Shown: positions 11,472 through 23,669 of the stretch, in pieces
Layout: every line of letters begins with the position of its first letter
Position numbering within the stretch: the first letter of the stretch is position 1
From: Filobasidium wieringae
Lineage: Eukaryota > Basidiomycota > Tremellomycetes > Filobasidiales > Filobasidiaceae
Reading direction: 5' to 3'
NCBI GenBank assembly: GCA_001600055.1
Contig: BCIV01000011.1
Coordinates: forward strand, 186,001 to 250,000
Length of the DNA stretch: 64,000 nucleotides
Made by a program: the position numbers and the translations under genes
The notes under the pieces: generated by a model
The model's input: the letters and a program-made list of their open reading frames with translations, nothing else
What the model was told of the DNA's origin: nothing
The model's database searches: none

Positions 11472-13418
11472 CTAGGTCTGACCTCTCTCGTTCAGCCTTT
11501 TGCTTACATCTAAAGAAATACGGAGTTGTTCCAAAGGAATTGGCACAAAGGTGTCAATATCGATGCCTTGAGCTATAACGCACCACAACAGGATCAGCAA
11601 AAGAATATTAGCTCTTTCGACTTAGTAAACTTACACTTCAAAGCTTCCTCAGCGTGAGGAGGTACGAGCTGCCTCATAAGATCCGGACGAGCGGAGAGTT
11701 CTGATACATGAATTGAGTTAGACCGTGGGCTCATCATTCGACTCGACGATTAACGCTTACCCTCTTTCGTGAAATTGAACAATTCTGGCATCGGCTTGCC
11801 GTTAGGCAGTCGAGCACCCTCGACCCTCAGCTCGTCGAAGAACTCGTGCGTCAAAGCCTCCATAGCGCTGTAAAGTAACAAGACGCCTGTGAGCTCTACC
11901 CGAAGATTAAGAAACAGATGTAAAGCTTACTCCAGACGAGAGACGGGAGTGTACTGGAGGAGGTTGGTGATAAGGGCAATAGCATCGGCAGGAGTTCGTG
12001 GTCGGAACACCTTGGTGAATGGGTGGGGCTTGATCTGAGGGAATTTGTGCTCCATGTACTGGAATGGATCGAGAACGTTGCCTTTATCAGACCATAGATG
12101 TTTAAGGCAGATGATCGATTAAAACTCACGTTGGGGTTCATAGTCTTGATCTGATCCCTTGAAGGGGTTCCCAAGACCTTGATGATCTCCACAAGCTGAT
12201 CGATACCAGATTCTCCAGGGAATAGTGGCTGACCTAGCATCAACTCTGCCATTACACATCCAGTCGACCAAATATCTACGATCCAGTACGATGATGGTTG
12301 ATTAGTCTGGAAGAACCATTCCATTGATTCAGGGCACACTTACCGATGTTGGTAGTGTAGTTGGTAGCACCGAAGATTAATTCTGGCGCTCGGTAGTACC
12401 TCGAACAGATGTAGCTGACATTAGGCTCTCCCGCTATCAAAATCTTGGCCGATCCAAAGTCACAGAGCTTGAGGATTCCGGTTGCGGGATTCAGCAACAA
12501 GTTCTGGGGCTTGATATCACGATGACAGATCCCGACGGAGTGGATATAAGCGAGCGATCGCAAAAGCTGGCGACATAGAATCAAGCAGCGGAAGGGTGAG
12601 TTTCGGTTCACAATTCCGCGTAAAGATTGCATACCTGGTACATGTACAGCTTGACTTGTAGCATGGGCATAACCTGCTTGAGTTTGGCGTAATGCCTTGA
12701 TGCGCGGTAGACGGTCTCTGGTACGTATTCCAGCACCAGGTTGAGGTATACTTCGTCTTTCTGTTTACGCAAGATGGCGATTTCCTTCTGTCAGTCGTAA
12801 TTCTGCTTTTCTCTCAGCTGTGAATCCTCACCTTGTCACCATTCGAGTAGAAGAACGCTTTGAGATCAACAACGTTGGGATGCGAAACAAGTCTCATGAT
12901 CTGCAACTCTCGGTTCTATTAAATCGATCGAGTTATCTAATTAGCTTCTCATTCTGATTTCCAGAACTGTCCTTTGGTGGATAGAACTTGCCTTGAACCT
13001 CTTGTCCTGCAAAACCTTCTTGATGGCAATATCGCTCTCGGCACCTTCAGATCCATCGGCTTGTTTCTCTCCCATCATTCTAGCAGCGAAAACGACTCCA
13101 AAAGAACCGTTTCCGACGACTTTACAGGAAGTGTAAGAGATGATCTTCTCATCCCCAGATTTACCGTCTGAGGCGGTAACGGTGACCATTCGGGATGGGT
13201 CGTCGGTTGCTGTATTACGGAAGTACAGTCAGTTCTGATACTAGACGGATTAGTCCACTCCATTCGTTGAGAGCCCTCTTCTGTTCTCCTCCTGACTTTC
13301 TGCTTCAATGCTTGGCCAGTTTTTGCTCTTCGCTATCTCTCGGCACCAGTCACACTTCCAAGCAAGAAGCCCACTCACGTGAAACCTTGACCCCATTTAC
13401 ATGTCCAACAGCAGCCAT
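11472..13418 (-). CDS. GSK3: Glycogen synthase kinase-3 (shaggy-type)
   Basis: Ser/Thr kinase of the GSK-3 family (yeast Rim11/Mck1 relatives), active in stress, sterol and Wnt-like signalling. The start is the ATG at 13418 ([13 protein letters not shown]), spliced across 13378-13210 to [16 protein letters not shown]; a later in-frame Met at 13189 is a possible alternative start. Visible motifs: glycine loop [17 protein letters not shown] lysine, [17 protein letters not shown], the activation-loop tyrosine in [11 protein letters not shown], and the family block [20 protein letters not shown]. The tail ends [10 protein letters not shown]. About eight introns; the one at about 12990-12918 begins with GC rather than GT and is followed by NRELQIM in frame. 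It lies head-to-tail with the inositol phosphatase. Confidence 0.95.
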
Positions 13419-15321
13419 ATCTTCAATCCTGATATCCTCTTTCTTCTTCTTCGCTAGTTCGGACTCTTTTGAGTTTCCTTGGCTTGCTGGTCCTGATTGA
13501 TCACGTTTGTTCCTCTTCTCGGAAAGGAGAGAGGAGAAGCGTTTAAGATGGGAACGTATGGCTAGGTGAGAAGAATTGGGTTGGGGGTTGAGATTGAACT
13601 GGTAGACGTCGGGGAAGATAGTAGTTGAAGCAGTGAAATCGTGATTAGCGTCCTGTTCCAGCATGCATCTGCACTCAATCACAGTCAGGCAGGATAGGAC
13701 TCACGATTCAATCAGACGTTGTTATTCTATTCGAACTCGACGTTAAGTTCGGAGAGGCTTCGGTTACGAGGATCCTGGATTCGATCGATTTCAAGGTCCG
13801 CTAGATTCTCCGCTTGGAACTTCCTAATTGAGGTGATGAAGATGTCGTGCGAGGGTAGAGGGTGGAGATTCGGACAAAGGTAGACTTCAAGTCGATTGGT
13901 GTGAGGCTGACGAGATAAGTGGATTGCGATTGCAAGCACAAGATGAAGCAGGAACAAACGTTTCTAGTGAGTACAACCAAATCATGTTGTTGATGTAGCC
14001 ATTGAGAGCTGACATACAGGTTGAGAGTGTTGTGTCGTGTGGGCTAGATTGCTCCGTACGGTTCGGTATGTCGCTCAGCTAACGGACTGGTGATGTTGTT
14101 TCGAGCTTGATAGATTGCTTCGTTGCGGACTACTAGTCTTTGATTTACTAGCTTGATGTATGAGTTGAGTGGGAGGAGGAGGGAAGAAGGCAACTTTGAC
14201 TTATATAAGAGGGATGAGCAAGAGGTGTATGTCAATATGACAGCGAGTGGGAGCTAGGGATGAGAAGGTCGGAAAGTCTATGGTCAATACCGTTAGGAGG
14301 CGCGTAGTCACGAGTCGACCTTCTGCAGACGGTCGTCCACGCTACCAGGCGATCGAACTGCTACCATGCGGCGGATCCTATTCATCAGCTCGACATCTTA
14401 TTGGCCTGCCTCACTCTGGGCCAAACACACATCGGGTTGACCAGCAAACCAGGACTGATTTGAAGCGTTTACCCATGTAGCAGACACCGACGACCCTTCA
14501 TCGACTCTCCTGATTGGTCCACACAGGCCGTGACGAATATGGTCAGCTGAGCAATGCGCTCGCTTAGACGTGCAAGTGACGTTTCTGCCTCTCCCTCGAG
14601 CGGGGCATTTCTCAAACTGGGAGTGGATACATATAAATCTGGAGACTCCAGACGTTTTTTGTGGTGGATACCCATTCATCCATCCTTCGCCCCGCTCATT
14701 CTCCTCAAACAGACCCGCTCTTCTCCCGCTCATAACGTCACGTGTTAGAACCCTGTCGTAGCCCTCGCAACAATGCCCCGCAGATCGTTGTTGATGATCT
14801 ATGGTCCCGTGACTTCAGCTGGAATAGCGACGTGATGACTGCGGTATTCGCCTTCACTCTGAAACAAAGGCCTAGCCTGGCGATGACTTGCAAATCTCGA
14901 AGCGATGCTTATCTCTATCAAATCCTCACTATACCCACGAGGCGACTCAAACCCTCCGGACGTCACCTGACATGAATCATAAGGTTAGGGCATAACTATC
15001 AACAACAAGTCCTAGGCAATCGAACTGCGGAACATATGACGCCACGCTATCGCGGAAAGTTCGATAGTCGGTGAGATACGAATTGTTTAGCTTGCTCTTG
15101 GCACAGAACGAACCCATATGGGGCTTTCACATTCTCCTATCTCTCGGTTGAATAGTCGTTATGTACGATCCGAGCGGGAGGGGCCTATTCATTCATTCCA
15201 GTGTAGGATTCGAATCCAGTCGAGAGAAGAGCCCGCCTGGGTCGTAATTCCGATTGTATGAGTATAAGTGAAACAAGGTGAAATATACAAAAACTGAGAA
15301 CGTGATGACCCAACATCCCCT
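13419..15321. other. Long gap: GSK-3 leader/promoter and SDH4 3' side
   Basis: About 1.9 kb with only short, unconserved ORFs on both strands. On the minus strand a 7-codon ORF (13668-13645, MHAGTGR) follows a possible 36-nt intron (13704-13669), so the GSK-3 leader may be long, spliced and contain an upstream ORF. TATA-like sequences occur near 14201-14208 and 14630. I recognise no protein here. Confidence 0.4.
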
Positions 15322-16539
15322 CTATGCCGTCCACATACGACGAACAAGCTCGGTAAGACCTACATAATATCCGATCCAAGGTCAGTTCAACTGTCTCGAC
15401 GGCTAGATTACAGCAGAAAGAAACCGACTGACCGATATCGTTCGTCTCAAACTCGTAAACTCCCCAAATACTTAATCCAGTGGTGATCTTCAAGGCCCAC
15501 TTGGCGAATACTCCAAGGAGGGGGAACTTGCGCTCGTGCAAATAGTCGATCACACAGGATTCGAATCCAATGTAAGAGTGAATGATTAAGGAGGTGGCGA
15601 AGATGGCGTCAACCACGGGCTGCAAGTTGTATCATCATCAAGAAGAATTAGTAACGCTTCTTGAATCACAAAGTCAGACAGGAAACGGGATGCAGAGTCA
15701 GAGGACGGTACAACAGAGTTCGGAAGGAGAGTCAAATCGAAGAATTCGACCTCATCTTTCCACAAGCTGTATCATCCTCTTACCACCCGAAATTGCTAGA
15801 CCGGATCTACTCACGTAAACACCAGTCCCTGGTCCGACAGCGACAGCAGCACCCATAATAGGAACTAAAGCGGCAGACAAGACACGCTCGAACATCCAGT
15901 GCTTGGATCCATGCGTCGAATCGGGGTTGGGGAAAGTAACGGCATCGTTGACAGTTCCCGGAATGATGGCTATGAGATGAATAGATCAGCTGTTTGATCG
16001 GGGTTGTTTTGCTCTTGTGATCCGGAGAGAGAGAGAGAACTGGGAAATGCACGGGATATGGGGAGTTCGAGGAACAAGCAATTGTTGCAATCCGCTAGAA
16101 GGGTATTTCCGGTTTTCTCCGAAGGTTGTTGTCTAGTGCTAGCCAATCTCGGCTCTGCATCTATCGCCTTCTTCAGTCGTTGATCCTTCCGCTCCCTTCC
16201 CCATATCTTTCCAGAGTCGAAATATGGATCGATACTCACGTCCACCAGGAATGTACTTGAATCCAGCAGTCTCGTTGGGACTCATGGAAGTTGCCGAGAT
16301 AGCCTTAGCTACTCGGGAAGAGCTGACAGCAGCCGCTCGACCTGTAGAATCCGATCCGAGTCGTACGACAGACGATGATAAGATTGAAGAAGACGAGAGA
16401 GCCAAGGTAAGGAGCCAGGTCAGTCAACTTCGCCCCCGACTTAGTCCGGATAAACTATAAACGCACTGGTCGAGATCAACCTCAATCCCAATCCAGTTCG
16501 ACCGGCCATGGGCCTCATAGCAGTAAGAGCGAAAGACAT
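15322..16539 (-). CDS. SDH4: Succinate dehydrogenase membrane anchor subunit (CybS)
   Basis: Inner-membrane anchor of complex II that helps bind heme b and ubiquinone. Inferred exons: 16539-16467, 16341-16240, 15969-15815, 15619-15432 and 15359-15322. Exon 1 (MSFALTAMRPMAGRTG) is an Arg-rich, acid-free mitochondrial presequence. The mature part shows HGSKHWMFERVLSAALVP, then the second span with IIHSYIGFESCVIDYL; the His and the Asp-Tyr pair are the expected heme and quinone residues. The protein ends LTELVRRMWTA. The exon 1 donor (gtgcgt) to the acceptor before 16341 is inferred from reading frame and restores an open frame; the first intron is the least certain junction. Confidence 0.9.
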
Positions 16540-18126
16540 TGCGAGAGTTATATCGATCTTGGTAGGACTAGATTGGGTGTCTAAGAACAAGTTTATTACT
16601 GTATATCACCGTTGAGCCGGGCAACTGCTTATGGCGGTTGCTACTAAACGCGAGCTCGATGATTGGAACGACGGCCGATCGAGCGTTAAGTCATGACGAC
16701 GCGTGAGAAAGATCGCTGACTTGGAGGCTAATTGGATGTTTCAGGTTGTAATGTGTGATACTTCACGGCGCTGGCTGTCTTCGCCACAATCGCTTCCCAC
16801 CTTGCCTGTTCAGAGTTGCCAAAGTATCTCCGTTGGAGTGTCAGGCATATTGGCCGGAATAGCAATCAATCCGGGGAGGTTCAGGCAGTACGAAGCGAAA
16901 GATAGATGTTCAACGAGAATCTGCAACAAACCTACGAGCATCAGGGCATATCGACAGAGCTATAGGCCGGAACAGGCAAAGTTTCACGACAATGCTTTTG
17001 ATGGCGTACTACGCCATTGACCATTCAGAGGATGATGACCAAGCAGAGCGAAGATTAATGCCCGACAAGAACGTTGAAACAACACACACTTTCTTCGCTG
17101 ATCCCCCAGTTCATAGCACAAGAAGCGGGCTCGTTCGCCCTGGAGATGCTTGGAACGGATACATCTCAGCATTTCAGTATGTCTTGTTCCATCGTTTTCA
17201 CACGTAGCTTTCGGTAAAGTCCTCCGGCAGTGTTAGCCGAGACATACGAGACAGATCAGACATCCTGCACAAATAGATGCGCAAGGGATGCCTTCGTCCG
17301 CTCCTATAATCATCTCACGCAAGGACAGCAACTGTCATTCAAGAGACGGTATGGCTACCAGTTCATAACAATTCTATCATTCTGGAACGGTTATGACAAC
17401 ACATTCGGCACAATGGCACGACTGGGTGAGTTCACTTGCGACTTGTCGTATATATCGTCGCTCGTCAGGGCTTCTTGCAAAGATTGGCTTAGAGCGCCGA
17501 CCCGGTCACATTAGTATCCATTGAAGCACGTATGGTACCTTTCAGATTGTTAGCAAGTACGGAAGCCTGCCATGTAGTATGGGATGTCCCTATTCCAACG
17601 GTATTATTATTGCTGACGCCCCGGTTGGATGCGCACCGCGGGTCGAACTCGGCATCCTTGGCTGTGTTTACTCGCTCAGAGAGGAATCGCGTATTTACAG
17701 TGATCTCACTCGACTTTCATATCAACGGCGGACCCTGGTTTGTTCACCTTACCGTCTCTTATTCAGCCTACGCTTCACCCACTATTCTTCTCTACACTCA
17801 ACTGGGCGATAGGCATCTGGAGATCTCAACTACAGAAAGCGAACGGCGTGCGGATCTGACAAGTACGCAGGAATTATCAAGGGATTCCTTTGATCCCCTT
17901 AATCAGCCGCATACCAGCCACCAGCATCTTTCAGCGATTTATAAGTAGGACAACCCCTACAGCACTTGATCGATAGCACCAGGATCTCCGTCATCCTCTG
18001 CAGATATCGTCTTCGATAATCGGCGAACCATCACGTTATCACACTCCTTAGTCCCCGCCTCATCCATCCACAATTACTATTGTTCCCCTGGTTCTCCCCA
18101 CTCCCTGATTCACAAACCCTCTCAAC
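16540..18126. other. Gene-poor interval with an unrecognised ORF pair
   Basis: About 1.6 kb between the SDH4 start and the CHS7 start. Plus-strand ORFs at 16992-17207 (AYYAIDHSEDDDQAERR) and 17230-17514 (LSFKRRYGYQFITILSFWNGY) have a protein-like composition and sit close together, and the second ends near a good donor site. I could not splice them in frame, and neither matches a family I know. The ORF at 17532-17948 is likewise unrecognised. This may be a small lineage-specific gene, a decayed gene or chance. Confidence 0.3.
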
Positions 18127-19664
18127 ATGTCCGTATCTGCAACAAAAACTGCAGCGATCAAGTTTGGAGACTTCACGGCTGTTTGTCAGCGAGCAGCATT
18201 GATCGTCTGCCCATTGTTGGAAACGGAGAACGGAATCGAGCCGAATTGTTACAGCAGAAATGTGCAATTAGGGTCGCAGTTGATCTTCCAGCCAGGTAAG
18301 TGTGAAGCATACTCTGCTAGCCAAATTCTACTGACGTACAATCTCCTCACAGCATCATGTGTAGTACATATCGCAGCCATTCTCATGACCCTTATCATGG
18401 TATATCACGTTCGAAGCAAGTACACCGCTGTAGGAAGGAAGGAAATTGTCTTGTTCTTCTATATCTACATGGTAATTGAGCTACTAGCCATCTTCCTGGA
18501 TAGCGGCATCATACCTACTGCGAATTCTGTATATCCCGTGAGTCATGAGGAAAGCAATATTCCCGAACAAGACCTATTGCTGAGATTCTGCTGCTTCTTG
18601 TCGTTCCTAGTGGTTCACTGCGGTTTATGCTGGATTGATCGCGGCTCTTTACTGGTGCTTGGTTATCAACGGTTTCGTAGGCTTCCAGTTCGCAGAAGAT
18701 GGAACACCCATGTCGCTCTGGGTAAGTGGTCAATATGATGAATGCAGACATCAGCCGCTCATTCGCTCTTTATACTATTATAGTTCCTCCGTCTTTCGAC
18801 CTTGGTCATCTTTGGTGTTTGCTTCTTCGTCTCGGTCGCAACTTTCAAGAACATTGCTGGATTTGACTACACTAAGCCAATCGGGCTTTTCATCACCTAT
18901 CTTCTGTACCCTGTTGTCTGCGTGATCATCTACGCCGTCAGTCAACTGGTCCTAGTCGTCCGAACTCTGGATGATCGATGGGCTATCGGAGATATCGTGA
19001 GTTGTGTGTTGACCAGAAACCTCAAACTCAAACAATAAACCATTCATTGTCCAGCTCTTTGGCCTGTTCTTCTTCATTGCTGGGGTTGTCGTTATGTTCG
19101 CTTTCAGCAACACCATCTGCGACGCTGTCCAGCATTACATCGACGGAACCTTCATCTTTACTCTGTGCATGCTATTAAGTGTAATGATGGTCTACAAATA
19201 TTGGGACTGTAAGTACCAGGAATGCGAATTTGAGGGAAGCTTGCTGACAAACACGCTTCCAAACGTCTGTTTGTAGCTATCACCAAGGAAGATTTGGAAT
19301 TCAGTGTTGGTTCCAAAACCTCGGTATGGGAGGTCAAGGACCCTCTGCTTCCCGTGAGACGAGACCTTTATGCTAGAAGTTCCATGAACGCTCATTTCTT
19401 CTGGTTTTCGCAGCCTAACCCTGATTACATTGAGGAGGACGTTGGTTCTACTTACCGAGGATCGGGTGGTTCGCTTGTAGGAGGCATGACCGTGAGTGCT
19501 ACTCGACGTTGTGCAGAGATTCTGGGCTAAAGCCTGGCATTGCGATAATCACATAGGGTAATAATTACTATGGTAATGTGCCAAGAAACTACGCCCCTAG
19601 CAGCACATCCGGCGGCCACAACCCAAAATTCACGGCCAACAGTGGATATACCGGGCCTTACTGA
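18127..19664 (+). CDS. CHS7: Chitin synthase export chaperone
   Basis: ER membrane chaperone needed for exit of class IV (Chs3-type) chitin synthase. Inferred exons: 18127-18295, 18353-18537, 18611-18721, 18784-18996, 19055-19208, 19277-19353, 19414-19491 and 19557-19664. The N-terminus has the family block [19 protein letters not shown] with [10 protein letters not shown]. About seven hydrophobic spans follow, including [18 protein letters not shown] and [13 protein letters not shown]. The conserved TKEDLEF motif lies before a Gly/Ser/Asn-rich C-terminal tail ending SGYTGPY. All introns are short and every junction keeps the family sequence intact. Confidence 0.93.
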
Positions 19665-20091
19665 GAAGCATAGAACGAACAGCATCACATCCACCTTCAC
19701 TCTTCTTTCTACATACACGACTGCGCAACGATCGAGACGAATGAAACGTTTGACAACTGGGCTCCTTGATAAGGCAAGAGCCAGTTCCCTGTGTACCCGC
19801 CAATTGAGCTGGAAGCCGTTTGTTCCTACTTGTGTAGTAGTATGGCTTGTTTCTGCTTCTTTAGACGATAATGTTTTATAGTATGGTCTACCTCGGCTTC
19901 CCTGTGACCGATATCGAGCTGGTTGATTCCGGAAGCATCGGAAGCAAAATGATGTCCATGAACGTCCATCATCTATTTCGCTATGATAACAATAATACCC
20001 CGACGTATTGACAGCGGCATCTGTTACACTGTCATCTGATCTAGCGAATCTTGAAGGATCTACGATTCAGCCTCTCGGCCACAATATTAGC
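19665..20091. other. Intergenic between CHS7 and HOOK-like gene
   Basis: 427 bases in tandem orientation with no recognised feature. A TTG-started frame enters the next gene from 20008, but the first ATG is at 20092. Confidence 0.5.
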
Positions 20092-22407
20092 ATGCCGTCG
20101 CCTTTTGAAATGGATGTTCCAAGCAGAGAAGCTGCAGAGCAAGCCTTTGTTGCCTATTTCACCACGGTGACGAGTCGAACGGAAGGAGAGCTAGATTTTG
20201 AGAGCCTTAGAAACGGTATCATCATATCGGAAGCCTTGACCCATGAGTGCGCTCTTATTAATATCATGCAAGCCAACGCTACAAGAAGCTGATATGGACA
20301 AGGGCACTTTCAGAGATTCAGACCACTTTCCATCTACCGATGTGAATCAAGATACATCCTCGGAACCTGCAAGGTTACGATTGCTGAAGAAGTTATACTA
20401 CGACCTTCTTACATGTCCCTCTTCAGCTTTGGCGTGCTATCTTCCAACACCAAACTTGGCCAGCATTGCGGAGACAAGCGTGCGAGCAGATGATTGGCGG
20501 ATAGAGCTCTTACATCTCTGTCGGGTGGTTTTGCTGGTCCAAGCTGTCTGGAGTAAGAACAACGAAGGCGTTATTAGTGTGATTACCGACCTAAAAGTCG
20601 GAGATCAAAAAGTCTTGAAGCAGCTCATCGAAGAAGTGAGTCTGGTTCTGCAATGAGCCGGTGCCTGAACCCTTACCTAATGCACCATCTAGGCATTGAC
20701 AAGCATACCATCGCTGGAAACACCAACGGATGATCCAGAGGTAACTCGGTGAGTCTCATATCGTTTATTACGTCCCTGAACGGGTCAGAGCACTGAGAAT
20801 TAGCGGACGAATGCAGCGCGGAAGTATACTATCAGCTGCAACTCGATAGAAGGAGGGCTCAGCTCGAGAAGCCGACCAATCGAGAAGAACCAGATATTGT
20901 GAAGGTACGCTTGGCTGGAGCTTTTCTCTGGAATCCTGGATATATATCTGACCATGGCCGGGTTTTTGTTGCGTAGTTGACGACGCCTGCTAGAGCTCGA
21001 CCACCTAGGAGATCCCTCCTACGGCCTTCTTCTCCTGACGAAGCTGGTGACAACTCGGCGGACGAATCCGACCCCTCCCAGACGTTACCTGTGACCCCTC
21101 TCAGACCCAACCGTAGCCTCGGGTCAAATAAACCAGTCGACAGCCCGATGGAGCGAATGAAGAATCTGGAGATTGATCGATTGAAACTGGAATTAAACGA
21201 AAGGAGTGATGAAGTAACGAAATTGGAGATCGAGGTCGAGGAAGAGAGGAAAATAGTCAAAGGTCATTTGCAAAGGGTAAGCGCTTTATATGGCCTGGAT
21301 CCACGTTTGATTTCTGACTGTCATGTGATAGATTGAAACCCTAGAGCGTGAAGTGGAAGACGTCCAAGCTTTACGTGACGAGGCTCAAGAGGCCAAGCAC
21401 ATTTCCGACAATCTGAAAAAGAGTGAACTTACCGTAGAACGCCTAAAGAAGCGGTTAGAAGACAACTACGATCTTCACGATCAGGTCAAGGTGTGTACCG
21501 AGATGCCTTGTTTCTAGACCTTCTTGCTAATGACGCGGGGATATAGCAACTCGAGGCTCAGAACAAGGAGTTGGAGGAAACGAATTCCCTGCTCGAGCAG
21601 AAATATAAGGAATTGAGTATCGATCGTTCGCGGCAATCCAACACCATTTCGAACAAGGAAGAGCCAGTCGCCGAGGAGATCATTCTCAGTGAAACTCGGC
21701 CGGCGGGATCTGAACTCGAAAGACAATTGAAGAACAATTTGAGGGAACGCGAGGATGAGATCGAGATTCTGAGAAGCAAACTGGAAGAGCTAGAGACCCA
21801 AGTGCAGAATAATGGTACTGGAAAGGTCCTTGCTACCGATACTATACCACTACAGTAAGCCATGCTGTTATGATCTCGACACTGACAGTGAAACTGATAC
21901 GTGCTCGGAAAGATCCCAAATTGCAAGATCAAGCGGAATAGACGAGCACACCGAGACCCGAATGTTGGAGATCAAAGAAGAAAACGTCTTGTTAAAGGAA
22001 CAAATCAAATCACTCGATTCGAAGTTGACTCAAGCGAAATCCGTCAGTCCCCTCCAACCGAACTGATCGTAAACGTGCTGCAAACTGATTCGGATCGTGC
22101 CGCTCGATTACATGTTTCAGGTCTTGAAGGAACAATCTACGCTTATGTCTTCTCAACAAACCTCGACGGGTTCATTCAGTACTGACCCCGCTCAAACCCT
22201 CTTGTTAGAGAAACTAAAAGTAAGCTCCCTCCGCTCTTAGAGCCCTTTTTATCCCAGGTATACATGCTGACTGAGTTCTTTACCTGTGAATAGCAACAAT
22301 CCACAGAGGCGGTCGAACGGTATCATCTCGAGAGGGTGATCATGTTTAAAGGCTGGGGAGTCGTCGGTCGACGCGCGGAGAAACCTTTACGGAGAGATCT
22401 CACTTGA
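20092..22407 (+). CDS. HOOK-family coiled-coil dynein adaptor
   Basis: Predicted microtubule/endosome linker. Residues from MPSPFEMDVPSREAAEQAF form a HOOK-type N-terminal domain: FESLRNGIIISEALTH, then LRLLKKLYYDLL, then the PTPNLASIAE segment matching the PDVNLIGE position of animal HOOKs, and LCRVVLLVQAVW. Long heptad-rich coiled coils follow (for example LEREVEDVQALRDEAQE and LREREDEIEILRSKLEEL), split by a Ser/Pro-rich segment near 20977-21140. Several short introns; the first is about 39 nt (20248-20286). The last exon ends RRDLT at 22407. Start and most junctions are inferred, and the C-terminal cargo region is short. Other coiled-coil adaptors are possible, but the N-terminal domain argues for HOOK. 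It converges on the ACT-domain gene, 100 bases away. Confidence 0.68.
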
Positions 22408-22506
22408 CAATCCTTGAGATAATGATGCATATAGGTTGTGATCATGAGAGATTATATGATGGTGATCTAACGTCCTGAACGAATGGACTTGAGGGTCTAG
22501 TTCCGT

Positions 22507-23165
22507 TTAGGGTCGAAGGATGACCCAACCGTCCGCTTCCAAGACGGATTGAGCCTTTTCGAATTGTTCCGCGTTTAGGAAGATGTAGTCCGTATCGCTA
22601 TCATACACAGGGCAATTGCGCTCGATGATCCTCTTCCTCCGAAGAAAGGGAGACGAGTAGCTTACTAGGATGAGATGACGAATACGCTTATGCTACCTTC
22701 CGTTAGAGGTTTGAGGAGGCGGGAGGCGATTCCTACCAGAGCTACGAACGCGCATGTATGATCTCAGTTCCCGTTTCATGCGGCCTACAAGCGGCGCGAC
22801 CGCGGCATAAACTTACATAAATCCATCGGACCTTTGACCCTGAGACATGCAAAGGGACCATCCTTGATCCCCTTACCCGTCGCTTTCATAGCTTCATTGA
22901 TTTCCTTGCATAAACCAGAAGGATGATTGGAATCGATCATGATGCTCCATTCCTCCTGAGTCCTGGTTATCGTCAGGAATCCACATCCTGCATCGTGCGG
23001 GCTAGAAGTTTCGGGAAGAGGAGCGAGTAGAGCGGAGGTGAGAGCGGTTTGAAGTGAGGTGGAAGGGGGGGCTGGGAGTTGGTAGAGCGTGAAACGGGAG
23101 GTGTAGGGGATGACGGAGAGGATGGGGTTTGTTCGTTTTTGGACGTTGAACTCTTCGTCTGACAT
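22507..23165 (-). CDS. Small tandem ACT-domain protein (CASTOR-type ACT)
   Basis: About 190 residues with two ACT-like folds. The first spans YTSRFTLYQLP to EEWSIMID; the second begins FACLRVKGPMDL, continues across an intron to LVGIASRLLKPLTEGSISVF, and ends across another intron with SSYDTDYIFLNAEQFEKA and GWVILRP. The signature V.GPMD..L.GI......L.....SIF.ISTYDTDYI is typical of the ACT subgroup that includes animal CASTOR arginine sensors and many bacterial and fungal uncharacterised proteins. I start at the ATG at 23165; an upstream in-frame extension to 23327 exists but is not conserved-looking. It probably binds an amino acid; the ligand and partner are unknown. It is divergent from UXS1 with a 500-bp shared upstream region. 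Confidence 0.78.
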
Positions 23166-23669
23166 GTCGGATGGTTCACTGTTTGATTTCAAGTATACTT
23201 TGACGAGGAATGAAGACTCGACGTTTGTGACGGCGATGCTGCACTCTGAAACGTGTGTTATATGCGAACAGGTCACTTTCCGACTTTTGCCTATACGCCC
23301 GCTACGCTCGTGATCGAGAGTCGACACGCTATACGTCCGGATGCGGATACAATTACTTCCATTTCTCCTCGAACACTAACGCGCGCGTGTCACGTTCCGT
23401 GCCTGAAGCCTCGATAGAGTTCTGTGCGAATCTCGCTGTGAAGCCGGAAGCGCTAAAAGATAGGGGAGTGCGCTTCGACGTGGCAGCTCACTTGCCTGGA
23501 AAGTCACGGTTGCCAGCGATCTTGCTGGTTGTTATTGTACCGTTCCCCATCAGAATCACTCCACTCACTCTTTTGTACACCTACTCATCCTCACTTCCCC
23601 TCTCCCCTATCACTCAATCTACCTCACCTGCTCTTCCATCCCCCAAACAACACACCACATTCGTTAAAA
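23166..23669. promoter_or_regulatory. Shared divergent upstream region, ACT gene / UXS1
   Basis: About 500 bases between two divergent starts. The UXS1 side (23560-23665) is strongly pyrimidine-rich, like leaders of highly expressed genes in this group. No specific factor site is claimed. Confidence 0.5.

Noticed and set aside
15205..15225. ggattcgaatcc, a tRNA B-box-like sequence
   Set aside because: No matching A-box, anticodon arm or acceptor stem; also seen in SDH4 coding sequence at 15551.
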